From: Aphanothece sp. CMT-3BRIN-NPC111
Lineage (GTDB): Bacteria > Cyanobacteriota > Cyanobacteriia > Cyanobacteriales > JAHHGU01
Direction of reading: 5' to 3'
NCBI GenBank assembly: GCA_019359765.1
Contig: JAHHGU010000009.1
Span: 1 to 64,000 of the forward strand
DNA length: 64,000 nt
Shown here: positions 8,812 to 17,700 of the stretch, one piece after another
How the letters are laid out: each line of letters starts with the position of its first letter
Numbering within the stretch: the first letter of the stretch is position 1
Translations under genes and position numbers: made by a program
The notes under the pieces: generated by a model
Database searches by the model: none
What the model saw: only the letters and a program-made list of their open reading frames with translations
What the model was told of the DNA's origin: nothing

Positions 8812-9735
8812 ATGGCTGATTTTTTTACTACTTACGGGTTTCTGATCGTCTCTATGGTGCTGGGGGCGCTACTGGGACTTTCACTATATTTGCCGCTGAT
8901 GGCTGGGCAGCTGTCTCTTGCTAGTCCTGGCTTCTATGCTTTGGGTGGCTATATTGCGGCGATTATGTCTACCCAGGTATTTCATTCCACTAGCGATTTG
9001 TTCCCTATTCCTCTGCTGCTATTGGAGATGCTGATTGCTGGTGTAGTCAGCGGTATTTTGGGCTTAATGGTAGGGCTTCCAGCACTACGGTTGCGGGGGA
9101 TTTATTTAGCGATCGCTACCATTGCTTTTGTCGAAGTTTTGCGCGTACTTTCTCTAAATCTGGATATTACTGGCGGCGCGGTGGGTATCTTTGGCATTCC
9201 CCAACCTTTCCAGACGCCTATCGAATATTTATTTATTGTCGTACCGCTACTACTTGTGAGTATGTTCATTCTCTACCGTCTAGAGCGGATTCGCGCTGGG
9301 CGGGCGTTTACAGCTATTCGGGAGGATGAACTTGCTGCCGGGGCGATGGGTATTAATCCGACTTATTATAAGGTTCTGGCTTTCACACTGGGCGCTATCT
9401 TGGCTGGGGTGGCGGGTGCTGTCAGTGCCCACTTTCTTAATACCTGGAACGCTCGCCAAGGCACTTTTGATGCCAGTATTATCTACTTGACATCGGTATT
9501 GATTGGGGGGACACGAACTTTTGTCGGTCCAGTGTTGGGGGGTATGGTATTTACAGCGTTGCCAGAAGTATTGAGAGCGATCGCAGACACTGGCGGTATA
9601 CCTACCTGGCTGGCACAATTCCTGCGCGACGGACGCTTCATTATTTTCGGCTTGCTAATTGTCTTGGGAACAATATTTTTCCCTCAAGGATTGGTGACGC
9701 CGGATTTATTTAAAAGGCGCAAAAGCCTTAAATAG
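8812..9735 (+). CDS. livM: Branched-chain amino acid ABC transporter permease LivM
   Basis: Second permease of the LivHM type, 307 residues, largely hydrophobic. The family features LSLYLPLMAGQLSLASPGFYALGGY (read in two parts) and the coupling region RAFTAIREDELAAGAMGIN are visible. Its partner livH lies upstream across the antisense Uma2 gene, and the ATPase genes livG and livF lie about 5 kb downstream beyond two kinase genes. It therefore needs its own promoter in the 36-nt gap or read-through from livH. Confidence 0.92.
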   Translation: MADFFTTYGFLIVSMVLGALLGLSLYLPLMAGQLSLASPGFYALGGYIAAIMSTQVFHSTSDLFPIPLLLLEMLIAGVVSGILGLMVGLPALRLRGIYLAIATIAFVEVLRVLSLNLDITGGAVGIFGIPQPFQTPIEYLFIVVPLLLVSMFILYRLERIRAGRAFTAIREDELAAGAMGINPTYYKVLAFTLGAILAGVAGAVSAHFLNTWNARQGTFDASIIYLTSVLIGGTRTFVGPVLGGMVFTALPEVLRAIADTGGIPTWLAQFLRDGRFIIFGLLIVLGTIFFPQGLVTPDLFKRRKSLK

Positions 9736-9775
9736 TTTTGAGTTCTGAGTTTTGAGTTAATCCCTATATCTCGCT

Positions 9776-11782
9776 TTAATCACGCTGCCAAATTTTGAGG
9801 CTTCCGTCTTGACTGCCACTTACCAAAGTCTGCCCATCCGGACTAAAGGCTACAGATAAAACCCCATTTGAATGTCCTGGAAGGGTGCTAATTAGATTAC
9901 CACTTTTAGATTCCCACAACTTGATAGTTTTATCTTTACTGCCACTAGCTAAAATTTCACCATCTGGACTAAAGGCGACAGAATTAAATGATTTTGAATA
10001 TCCTCTAAGAGTGCGAATTAAAGCCCCACTTTCTGATTGCCATAACTTAACAGTGTTGTCATAACTGCCACTAGCTAAAGTTGCCCCATCCGGGCTAAAT
10101 GCGACGGATAAAATTCCGTTTGAATGTCCTGGAAGGGTGCGAATTAACTTGCCAGTTTCTAGCTGCCACAGCTTAATGGTATTGTCTCCACTGCCACTAG
10201 CTAAAATTGCATCGTTTAGAGTGTTGGTATAGCTGGCACTTGGTGCATAAGCGACGGACAAAACTAAATCTAAATGCCCTCTAAGAGTGCGAATTAGCTT
10301 ACCTGTGCTTAGTTGCCATAACTTGATAGTATTGTCATAACTCCCACTAGCTAAAAACTCGCCGTCCGGACTAAAAGCTACGGATAAAACAGAGTCTGAA
10401 TGCCCGATAAAGGTTCCTATAAGTGCGCCAGTTTCGGATTGCCACAGCTTAATAGTGCTGTCCACACTACCACTAGCGATGATTCCACTATGAGGATTAA
10501 AAGCAACTGATACAACAGGGGCTGAATGTCCTGTAAGGGTATAAAGGAGCTTGCCAGTGCTTAGTTGCCACAGCTTAATCGTGTTGCCATGATTGCCGCT
10601 AGCTAAAATTGCCCCATCCGCACTAAATGCCACGGAAAAAACACATAGTGTATGGCCGGTGATATTGCGGACGCATTTCCAAGCTTGGTTTTGAGGCGGC
10701 GGTGTATGTGGGAGATTAGATGCTATTGATGTTTGCAAAGAGGATTTTTGAGGAAAACTTGGTTGATGATATGGAGGTGCTATAGGCGCTAATTGTAGAG
10801 ATGCGAAATTTTGCTTTTCTAAAATATTCAAGTCTTTAATAATTTCTTCTACTAATTGATAGCGGCGATTAGTAGGACTTTCCAGCATTTTGTCTAAAAT
10901 GCGCCCCAATCCATCACTAACTGGATTGTTGTCTAAGTATTGCCCCCACACCCAATTACCTTCGTTAGCATCATAAAGATCCCAGGGGTTAACTTGAGTT
11001 AATAAATGGATACAGGTGACGCCTAAACTGTAAATATCACTAGCAAAAGTTGTTTTTCCAACTGCTTGTTCTGGTGCTATGTACCCAATAGTACCTATTA
11101 CTGTACCAATTTTGGCAAGTGTGGTTCCACTAACAAATTTAGCAGCGCCAAAATCTACTAAAACTAGCTGGCTTTTTCCTACCTTTTTTGGCAAGAGTGA
11201 GGATAATTGATTTATCTCTGTCTCGGCAATGAGGGCGCGACGAATAATGTTTTCTGGTTTAATATCCCGATGAATGATTTGTCTTGAATGGACAAATTGC
11301 AAGACGGGAAGAAAATCATGTAGCAGTTGGCGAATCTGTGTTTCTGTAAAACACCCGTCTGCTTCCAATTCTTGGGCTAAGTTTTTCCCATTGATGAATT
11401 CTTGGGCTAAATACTGCCGACTATCTTGGGTAAAATATGCCAAAAGTTCCGGTATCTGAGGATGATTGCCCAATTCATCCAACCGCACGGCTTCCTGGTG
11501 AAATAGTTGTGCCGCCTTCTGAATAGAATTATTACTTTCGGTAGATGTAATATTTGCACTTATGGGAAGAAGCTGCTTAATTACGCAAGGCGGCTTGGAG
11601 GGTTTGTACTCATCCACGGCTAAGAAGGTTCTGCCAAAGCCACCTTGTCCGATATGCTTGATCAGACGATAGCGATCGCCTAAGAGCAACTTGGAGCCAC
11701 AAGTTTGGCAAAACCTTGTACTAGGGGCATTTTGGGGCTTATGGCAATTGGCATTGAGGCAATAAGTCATAATTGGCAGCAA
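9776..11782 (-). CDS. Serine/threonine protein kinase with zinc ribbon and seven WD40 repeats
   Basis: Hanks-type kinase fused to a WD40 propeller, 668 residues. An N-terminal four-cysteine zinc-ribbon-like motif (CLNANC and CQTCG) precedes the kinase domain: glycine loop GQGGFG at 45-50, Lys69, HRDIKPEN from 171, DFG at 210-212 and APE at 236-238. A linker (about 310-375) leads to seven WD40 units ending in variants of DNTIKLW, enough for a full propeller that probably docks partners. Met5 (MTYC) is an alternative start that matches the sister kinase. It converges with livM. Its target is unknown. Confidence 0.92.
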   Translation of the reverse strand: MLPIMTYCLNANCHKPQNAPSTRFCQTCGSKLLLGDRYRLIKHIGQGGFGRTFLAVDEYKPSKPPCVIKQLLPISANITSTESNNSIQKAAQLFHQEAVRLDELGNHPQIPELLAYFTQDSRQYLAQEFINGKNLAQELEADGCFTETQIRQLLHDFLPVLQFVHSRQIIHRDIKPENIIRRALIAETEINQLSSLLPKKVGKSQLVLVDFGAAKFVSGTTLAKIGTVIGTIGYIAPEQAVGKTTFASDIYSLGVTCIHLLTQVNPWDLYDANEGNWVWGQYLDNNPVSDGLGRILDKMLESPTNRRYQLVEEIIKDLNILEKQNFASLQLAPIAPPYHQPSFPQKSSLQTSIASNLPHTPPPQNQAWKCVRNITGHTLCVFSVAFSADGAILASGNHGNTIKLWQLSTGKLLYTLTGHSAPVVSVAFNPHSGIIASGSVDSTIKLWQSETGALIGTFIGHSDSVLSVAFSPDGEFLASGSYDNTIKLWQLSTGKLIRTLRGHLDLVLSVAYAPSASYTNTLNDAILASGSGDNTIKLWQLETGKLIRTLPGHSNGILSVAFSPDGATLASGSYDNTVKLWQSESGALIRTLRGYSKSFNSVAFSPDGEILASGSKDKTIKLWESKSGNLISTLPGHSNGVLSVAFSPDGQTLVSGSQDGSLKIWQRD

Positions 11783-11946
11783 ATCAGCCGATAGAACCTA
11801 TGCTAGTCTCTGGGTTTGGACTTGGCTAATGGCAGCGGTGAGGGTGCGATCGCATTACGATTTAACGCATCCTTGCATATCCCCAGACCTGAGAAGAACA
11901 GAACTTACACAAAATAGAAAATTACTAAAGCTGGAGATTAATACCT

Positions 11947-12699
11947 ATGAGAAAATTGCGGGCTTTGATTTTTGACGTTGACGGTACTTTAGCAGACACT
12001 GAGCGAGATGGGCATCGAGTTGCTTTTAATCGCGCTTTCGCGGAAGCTGGCTTAGATTGGGATTGGCCGCCTGAACTTTATGGCGATTTACTTTCTGTAG
12101 CTGGAGGAAAAGAACGAATTCGCTTTTATTTGCAGCGATATCGCCCCGAATTTCAGATCCCCTCAGAAAGCTTTATTGCTGACTTGCACGCAACTAAAAC
12201 AAAGCATTATCAAGATTTATTAGCTGAAGGTAAGATTCCCCTGCGTACTGGGGTGAAGCGATTAATTACAGAAGCTCACGACCAAGGAGTCCGTTTAGCG
12301 ATCGCTACCACTAGCGCCTTACCCAATGTTATGGCTCTATTAGAACATACTCTTGACCCAGCTTGGTTTGAAGTTATTGCAGCTGGAGATATTGTACCTG
12401 CTAAAAAGCCAGCCCCAGATATCTATTATTATGCGCTGAAACAACTGAATTTAGAAGCACAGGAGTGTCTTGTGGTGGAAGACTCACTTCACGGGCTGCA
12501 AGCTGCAACTAAGGCAGGTTTACCAACGATTGTTACTGTCAACGAATATACTAAAAACCAAGATTTCTCTGATGCTCTATTAGTGCTCAATAATTTGGGA
12601 GAGCCAGAATTACCGTTCACTGTTTTTTTTGGTAATGCTTTTGATGCAAGTTATGTAGATATGCCAATGCTGCATCGTCTCCATAACTCTATAGATTGA
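11947..12699 (+). CDS. HAD-superfamily hydrolase, CbbY-like
   Basis: Phosphatase of haloacid dehalogenase subfamily IA. The 250-residue protein has motif I DVDGTLADTE (nucleophile Asp10, acid Asp12), an alpha-helical cap (about 20-95), motif II with TTS near residue 120, Lys in AKKPAPD and motif IV VVEDSLHGL. The cap and motifs resemble CbbY, which dephosphorylates xylulose-1,5-bisphosphate, an inhibitor of Rubisco, but beta-phosphoglucomutase-like or other sugar phosphatase roles remain possible. It stands between two minus-strand kinase genes; its end lies 10 nt from the end of the second kinase. Confidence 0.85.
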   Translation: MRKLRALIFDVDGTLADTERDGHRVAFNRAFAEAGLDWDWPPELYGDLLSVAGGKERIRFYLQRYRPEFQIPSESFIADLHATKTKHYQDLLAEGKIPLRTGVKRLITEAHDQGVRLAIATTSALPNVMALLEHTLDPAWFEVIAAGDIVPAKKPAPDIYYYALKQLNLEAQECLVVEDSLHGLQAATKAGLPTIVTVNEYTKNQDFSDALLVLNNLGEPELPFTVFFGNAFDASYVDMPMLHRLHNSID

Positions 12700-12708
12700 A
12701 TGAAAGCC

Positions 12709-14730
12709 TTAATCACAGCGCCAAATCTTAATATTCTTGTCGCTACTGCCACTGACTATAACTCGACCATCTGGGCTAAAGGCGACGGAATTCACCCAAT
12801 CTGAATGCCCAGTGAGGGTGTCAATGAGCTTGCCAGTGTTAACTTCCCACAACTTAATAGTGTTGTCTCCGCTACCACTGACGAGAATTTGACCATCCGG
12901 GCTAAAGGCGATCGCATAAACTGAGCCTAAATGTCCCTTAAAAGTATTAATCAATCTGCCAGTGTTGACTTCCCACAGCTTGATAGTGTTGTCTCCGCTG
13001 CCACTAACGAGAATTTGACCATCCGGGCTAAAGGCGATCACATAAACCAAGTATCCATGCCCGGTGAGGGTGTTAATGAGCTTGACATCCTTTAGCTGCC
13101 ACAATTTGATGGTGTTGTCTCCGCCGCCACTGGCTAAAATTGCACCATCCGGGCTAAAGGCAAGGGAACAAAACCTGTGTGAATGCTTAATAAGTGTGCC
13201 GATAAGCTGGCTATTTGAGCTTTCCCACAGCTTTATGGTGTTGTCTTTACTGCCACTGACAAGAATTCGATTATCTGGACTAAAGGTGAGGCAGTCAACT
13301 GAGGATGAATGCTCGGTGAGGGTGCTAATTAGCTTGCCACTTGAGGTTTGCCACAGCTTAATTGTCGCGTCAGACGACCCACTAGCTAAAATTTCACTAT
13401 TTGGGCTAAAAGCGATCGCACAAATCGAGCTTGAATGTCCTGTAAGATTATTGATCTGCTTGCCACTGCTCGGTTCCCATAACTTGATGGTGTTGTCTTT
13501 ACTACCACTGGCGAAAATTCCACCGTCTGGACTATAGGCAAGGCAATTAACTGCATATAAATGCCTTTTTATGGTGTGTACACATTTCCAACCCTGAACT
13601 GGCGACTTTGTAGGGGCAGGTGGCTGGGCAGAATTTACAACTACAGTGGGCGGTACTGTAACAGATTGATTTGGTGCCTGAGTTTGAGGCTTTGGTGCAG
13701 GTAGATTGGCAGAATTTACAATTACCGTGGGCGGTACTATAGCAGATTGAGTTCGTGCCTGAGTTTGAGACTTTGGTGCAGGTGGCTGGGCAGAATTTAC
13801 AATTACCGTGGGCGCTAATATAGTGGCTTGAGCCTTTATATCCTCGATTACTGCATCCGCTGATTCGTAGCGGTAGTTAATATCCTTTCGCAAAAGTTTC
13901 TCTAAAACCCGCTCGATTTCCTTACTAATCGGACTGAGCAAATAATTCCGCCAATTAAGAACCCAACTATAGCCATCTTTAGAAAACATTTGAAACGGAT
14001 GAATCTTGGTTAGCAGATGCAAGCAAGTCACACCTAAACTGTAGAGATCTCCAGATGGGGAAGCTTTACCATTCTGCATTTGTTCAATTGGGGCATATCC
14101 TTGCGAACCAATGGTTGTACCAGATCTAGCAAGGGTAGTGCGGCTTATTTGTTTAGAAACGCCGAAATCAATCAGCACTAACTCACCACCTTTTGCGCCC
14201 CATTGATCAGGGGGGGAGCGGCGCATAATATTCTCTGGCTTAATGTCCCGATGAATTACCCCTTTCTCATGGATAAACTTCAGCACTGGCAGCATTTGTG
14301 CCAAAAGCTCCCGAATTTGGTTTTCTCTAAAAGCTCCCTGCTGCTCTAATTCCTGGAGTAGATTTTGCCCAGCGATCGACTCCTGCACTAAATAGAGGCG
14401 TTGATCTTGTTCAAAGTAAGCGATTAATTCAGGAATCTGGGGATGTTTCCCCAGTTGATGCAGCCGCTTCGCCTCTTGGTTAAATAATTCCACAGACTTC
14501 TGGAGTGCCCAAGTGCCTTGGGCTTGAGGTAATAATTGCTTAATTACACAGGGTTCATCGAACTTGCCGTGATTCACTGCCCGAAAGGTTCTGCCAAATC
14601 CCCCTTGTCCTAGTGGTGCGATCGCACGGTAAAGCTCTTTGAGCAACAATTTTGAGCCGCAACTTTGACAAAATCGATTACCAGCAGGATTCTGGGGCTT
14701 CTGGCAATCGGGATTGAGACAGTAGCTCAT
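12709..14730 (-). CDS. Serine/threonine protein kinase with zinc ribbon, repeat linker and seven WD40 repeats
   Basis: Paralogue of the kinase upstream, 673 residues from the ATG at 14730. That start puts the zinc-ribbon motif (CLNPDC and CQSCG) at the N-terminus as in the sister protein; the frame is open 69 nt further. Lys64, HRDIKPEN from 160 and DFG at 188-190 are visible. The linker holds three tandem copies of a unit of about 27 residues containing PPTVIVNSAQPPAP. Seven WD40 units follow; the fifth and sixth are almost identical in DNA (roughly 12830-13060), so one was recently duplicated or converted. The substrate is unknown. Confidence 0.92.
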   Translation of the reverse strand: MSYCLNPDCQKPQNPAGNRFCQSCGSKLLLKELYRAIAPLGQGGFGRTFRAVNHGKFDEPCVIKQLLPQAQGTWALQKSVELFNQEAKRLHQLGKHPQIPELIAYFEQDQRLYLVQESIAGQNLLQELEQQGAFRENQIRELLAQMLPVLKFIHEKGVIHRDIKPENIMRRSPPDQWGAKGGELVLIDFGVSKQISRTTLARSGTTIGSQGYAPIEQMQNGKASPSGDLYSLGVTCLHLLTKIHPFQMFSKDGYSWVLNWRNYLLSPISKEIERVLEKLLRKDINYRYESADAVIEDIKAQATILAPTVIVNSAQPPAPKSQTQARTQSAIVPPTVIVNSANLPAPKPQTQAPNQSVTVPPTVVVNSAQPPAPTKSPVQGWKCVHTIKRHLYAVNCLAYSPDGGIFASGSKDNTIKLWEPSSGKQINNLTGHSSSICAIAFSPNSEILASGSSDATIKLWQTSSGKLISTLTEHSSSVDCLTFSPDNRILVSGSKDNTIKLWESSNSQLIGTLIKHSHRFCSLAFSPDGAILASGGGDNTIKLWQLKDVKLINTLTGHGYLVYVIAFSPDGQILVSGSGDNTIKLWEVNTGRLINTFKGHLGSVYAIAFSPDGQILVSGSGDNTIKLWEVNTGKLIDTLTGHSDWVNSVAFSPDGRVIVSGSSDKNIKIWRCD

Positions 14731-14852
14731 ATAGCAATTAGCTTGTAGCAATCCTTCAGTTATAGCAGCAGATCTGAGTGCATAGAGGCCGATTGTCAAG
14801 AGCCATTCAGGAAAATCTTAATTTACGCAAGGAGGAGCTAATCTTCTATTCT

Positions 14853-14858
14853 GGAGGT
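14853..14858 (+). promoter_or_regulatory. Ribosome binding site that sets the livG start
   Basis: GGAGGT lies 6 nt before an in-frame GTG at 14865, an ideal spacing, and 21 nt before the ATG at 14880. The site therefore favours the GTG start for livG. Confidence 0.55.
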
Positions 14859-14864
14859 CTGTTA

Positions 14865-15686
14865 GTGCAAAATTTTAGAATGACCCAGCAGGAACTTATT
14901 GATAGCATCCCAGAATCTAACGGTAGCCCTCTACTAGAAGCCAAAGCCCTAACTCGCCGTTTTGGCGGCTTAATTGCCGTTAACGATGTCTCTTTTAGCG
15001 TGCAAAAACACGAGATATTTGGACTAATCGGCCCTAACGGTGCCGGAAAGACAACGCTGTTTAATTTGATTACGGGGATGATTCCGCCTTCCAGTGGGCA
15101 GCTAGTTTATCAAAACAAGAATATTTCTAAGCTGCGCCCACATCGCATCGCCGCTTTAGGCATCGCTCGGACGTTCCAGAATATTCGCTTGTTTGGCGAA
15201 CTATCCGCACTGGAAAATGTAATCATTGCACGGCACATTCATACTAAAAGTAATGTTTTCACGGGTGTACTGGGCTTACCACCTGCACCTAGTGAGGAAC
15301 AGAAAAGCAAACAGAAAGCTTTAGAGTTGCTGGATCTGATGGGGTTAGGCGATCGCGCTCAGGAAAAAGCCCGCAATTTTCCCTATGGCGATCAACGGCG
15401 TTTGGAGATTGCCCGCGCCCTTGCCCTGAAACCGCAAGTCTTACTTCTTGATGAGCCTGCTGCTGGTATGAATCCCAGCGAAAAACACCAGTTGAGCGGA
15501 TTTATCCGGGAAATACGCAGCAAATTTAATTTGACTGTGATTTTGATTGAGCATCACGTTCCCCTGGTGATGGGCTTGTGCGATCGCATTGCGGTGTTGA
15601 ATTTTGGAAAGTTGATTGCTTTGGGGAATCCTGCCGCCGTTAAATCCGATCCTGCCGTGATAGAAGCTTATCTAGGAGCAGAATAA
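14865..15686 (+). CDS. livG: Branched-chain amino acid ABC transporter ATP-binding protein LivG
   Basis: Cytoplasmic ATPase of the importer, 273 residues from the GTG at 14865 or 268 from the ATG at 14880. It has Walker A GPNGAGKT, the LivG-type insert before the signature region, GDQRRLEIARALA in place of the usual signature, Walker B LLLDEPAAGMNP and the switch histidine in EHHVPLV. It lies about 5 kb from livM, separated by two kinase genes and a phosphatase gene, and 0.5 kb before livF, with a decayed IS605-like segment between them. Confidence 0.93.
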   Translation: MQNFRMTQQELIDSIPESNGSPLLEAKALTRRFGGLIAVNDVSFSVQKHEIFGLIGPNGAGKTTLFNLITGMIPPSSGQLVYQNKNISKLRPHRIAALGIARTFQNIRLFGELSALENVIIARHIHTKSNVFTGVLGLPPAPSEEQKSKQKALELLDLMGLGDRAQEKARNFPYGDQRRLEIARALALKPQVLLLDEPAAGMNPSEKHQLSGFIREIRSKFNLTVILIEHHVPLVMGLCDRIAVLNFGKLIALGNPAAVKSDPAVIEAYLGAE

Positions 15687-15785
15687 ATCGTTTTGAGTCC
15701 AAGCCGTCAATTTTAAAAAAACTTTTGTAGCGTGAAAAAGATGTCCACCTCTGGCAGGCTAGAAGCTTTCTATACAGGAGATAAT

Positions 15786-16180
15786 TTTGACACTCCCACC
15801 GACAAGTCGGGGGATTCTTGGTTCGCCGAGTCCACTTAGCTTAGACTCCTTGCGGTATCTAAGCTAGAGGTGGTTCTCTCCCCAAGCGTTAACTTTCCGT
15901 ATGCCCTACGGTAGTTGCATTGCTACAAAATTTGTTTGAGTTTAAATGCTGCTCGTCCGGTTCCCGTGAATCTTTTACCTACTTTCGGGACTACAAAAAC
16001 GTAGAAGCCGGAACAACCAAGTAGAACCCGTTAGATTCAATTGTCAAGGTTCAGCGTCACCGTTACGGTACTAGGTTTTTAAAGAGGTTGATTACCTTGC
16101 CTCTGTAGAGGATTATACGACAAGGCGAATACCTTTTCAATGCCCGTCATTCATCCCTCCTATAAATCGGGGGTCTTCTG
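15786..16180 (-). mobile_element. Decayed IS605-like (TnpB-type) element end
   Basis: This non-coding block separates livG and livF. It opens with a short palindrome CCGACAAGTCGG followed by GGGATTCTTGG and closes with TATAAATCGGGGGTCTTCTG, arrangements I associate with cyanobacterial IS200/IS605 elements. Read on the minus strand near 15900-15800, one frame gives fragments such as AYGKLT, ERTTSSLDTARSLS and VDSANQESPDLS, which resemble the C-terminal tail of a TnpB protein with in-frame stops. No intact tnpA or tnpB is present. The assignment is from pattern memory and should be confirmed by comparison with full elements. Confidence 0.55.
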
Positions 16181-16248
16181 ACGGTTTAATGATAAGTTGG
16201 CTTATTGAAAGCAAACTATACATTTATAATTCAACAGTAAAAAATTAT

Positions 16249-16959
16249 ATGAGCCAACTGCTGGAAGTTAGAGGCATATACGTTAACTACGGTGGCATTC
16301 AAGCCCTGGAAGATGTCAATATAGTCGTCAACGCTGGCGAAGTTGTTACTTTAATTGGTGCCAACGGTGCTGGTAAAACCACTACTCTACGGGCGATTTC
16401 TCGGCTGCTTAATACTCGCAGCGGACTTATATCCTACAACGGCCGTGACATTACCCGGTGTCCTGCACACGACATTGTTCGCATGGGTATCGCCCACTGC
16501 CCTGAAGGACGAAGAGTGCTATCTAGGCTGACGGTGTTCGATAACCTCGAGTTGGGCGCATACATCCGTTCTAATGCCAAAGAAGTGAGTGCGGATATTG
16601 AGCGGCAATTTGAGGCTTTCCCGCGTCTAGCAGAACGCCGTAACCAGCTAGCTGGGACACTCAGCGGCGGTGAACAACAAATGTTAGCGATCGCTCGTGC
16701 CGTAATGAGCCGCCCAAAACTCTTGCTAATGGATGAACCTAGCCTGGGGCTTGCCCCGGCGATTGTGCGCGAGATTTTCTCCATCATTGAGAATCTACGT
16801 GCCACAGGTGTCACTATACTTTTAGTTGAACAAAACGCCAACCTGGCTCTACAAATTGCTGATCGAGGTTACGTTCTTGAGGCTGGTCGTATCACCCTTA
16901 CCGGAAAAGCTTCAGAACTCCTTGATGATGAGCGAGTGAGAAAGGCTTATTTAGGATAA
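16249..16959 (+). CDS. livF: Branched-chain amino acid ABC transporter ATP-binding protein LivF
   Basis: Second ATPase of the importer, 236 residues from the ATG at 16249 (MSQLLEVRGIYVNYGG). The frame is open to 16189, but that part lacks family similarity and abuts the IS605-like segment. Walker A GANGAGKTT, signature LSGGEQQMLAIARA, Walker B LLLMDEPSLGLAP and the switch region LLVEQNANLAL are intact. Its stop lies directly before copy B of a dispersed repeat. Together with livG, livM, livH and the two binding proteins it completes a five-component importer. Confidence 0.94.
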   Translation: MSQLLEVRGIYVNYGGIQALEDVNIVVNAGEVVTLIGANGAGKTTTLRAISRLLNTRSGLISYNGRDITRCPAHDIVRMGIAHCPEGRRVLSRLTVFDNLELGAYIRSNAKEVSADIERQFEAFPRLAERRNQLAGTLSGGEQQMLAIARAVMSRPKLLLMDEPSLGLAPAIVREIFSIIENLRATGVTILLVEQNANLALQIADRGYVLEAGRITLTGKASELLDDERVRKAYLG

Positions 16960-16960
16960 G

Positions 16961-17062
16961 GTCATGTCGCTGCGCTCCAATTCGTAATTCGTAATTCGTA
17001 ATTAATACCCCATAAATAAATTTAGGCGCTTGAAATCGGGAATTATGAATTACGAATTATTT
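16961..17062 (+). repeat. Dispersed ~100-bp repeat, copy B
   Basis: Second copy of the repeat at 3167-3262, in the same orientation, starting two bases after the livF stop codon. It has an extra ATTATGA unit near its right end. Placement right behind a stop codon in both copies suggests a preference for gene ends. Confidence 0.85.
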
Positions 17063-17124
17063 TAATCAAAGCCAATGCAAAAATGCTGTATTATAAACTA
17101 CATTCTTAACATCAAGTAAACAAG

Positions 17125-17580
17125 ATGAAACGGGGATTGTTGCTTACTTCTACTGTCTTGATTCTTTCGTTGAATGTATTTATATTGCCAGCTCTATCTC
17201 AAACATCTCAACAAAAATGCGAACAACAAGAAGAAATCTTTACCTTTCAAGTACCTACCTACGCCATCCAACATCAAGGAGGAGCTATCCTCAACATTAA
17301 AGTTGCCTATCGCTTAACACCAGAAGCCATCGCCCAGAAAGATTACCCGGATTTTGTCCCCATTAGAAAAGATATTGATAAGTTTCTCGTAAATTATCCA
17401 AACGAGACAGATTATTGGGAAATTGTTAATAGAAATCTAGTCAAGTATCTCTTAGATAAATATCCACAGATGTCATCTTTGAGTCTTGAACTGGGCGTGA
17501 TGCCTACCCCACAAGAGCCTTTTGCTCGTTCCAGTATTATCAAAAGTACTCGACCCCAAAGCTGCCAGCTTACTCTTTAA
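17125..17580 (+). CDS. Secreted hypothetical protein
   Basis: I do not recognise this 151-residue protein. It begins with a clear signal peptide (KRGLLL then a hydrophobic core, cleavage likely after PALS near residue 25), so it is probably periplasmic or secreted. The mature part is a single small domain rich in beta-prone stretches with two cysteines (Cys32 in QQKCEQQ and one in PQSCQL near the end) that could form a disulfide. It follows livF on the same strand after a dispersed repeat, but nothing else links it to transport. Confidence 0.7.
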   Translation: MKRGLLLTSTVLILSLNVFILPALSQTSQQKCEQQEEIFTFQVPTYAIQHQGGAILNIKVAYRLTPEAIAQKDYPDFVPIRKDIDKFLVNYPNETDYWEIVNRNLVKYLLDKYPQMSSLSLELGVMPTPQEPFARSSIIKSTRPQSCQLTL

Positions 17581-17700
17581 CTGTTAGCTACTAGAACCTA
17601 TATGCCGCTGTCAAGGTCAATTATGGCAGCGCTATGTTAGTAGGCAAGGGTAGTTTAATAACTCAGTTCTTCCCGCAGAATCCGCTGGCAGGTGAATGAC

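Noticed and set aside
12709..13570. Regularly spaced repeats suggestive of an array
   Set aside because: The periodicity is the WD40 coding unit of the kinase gene, not a CRISPR array; no short identical repeats with unique spacers occur anywhere in the window.
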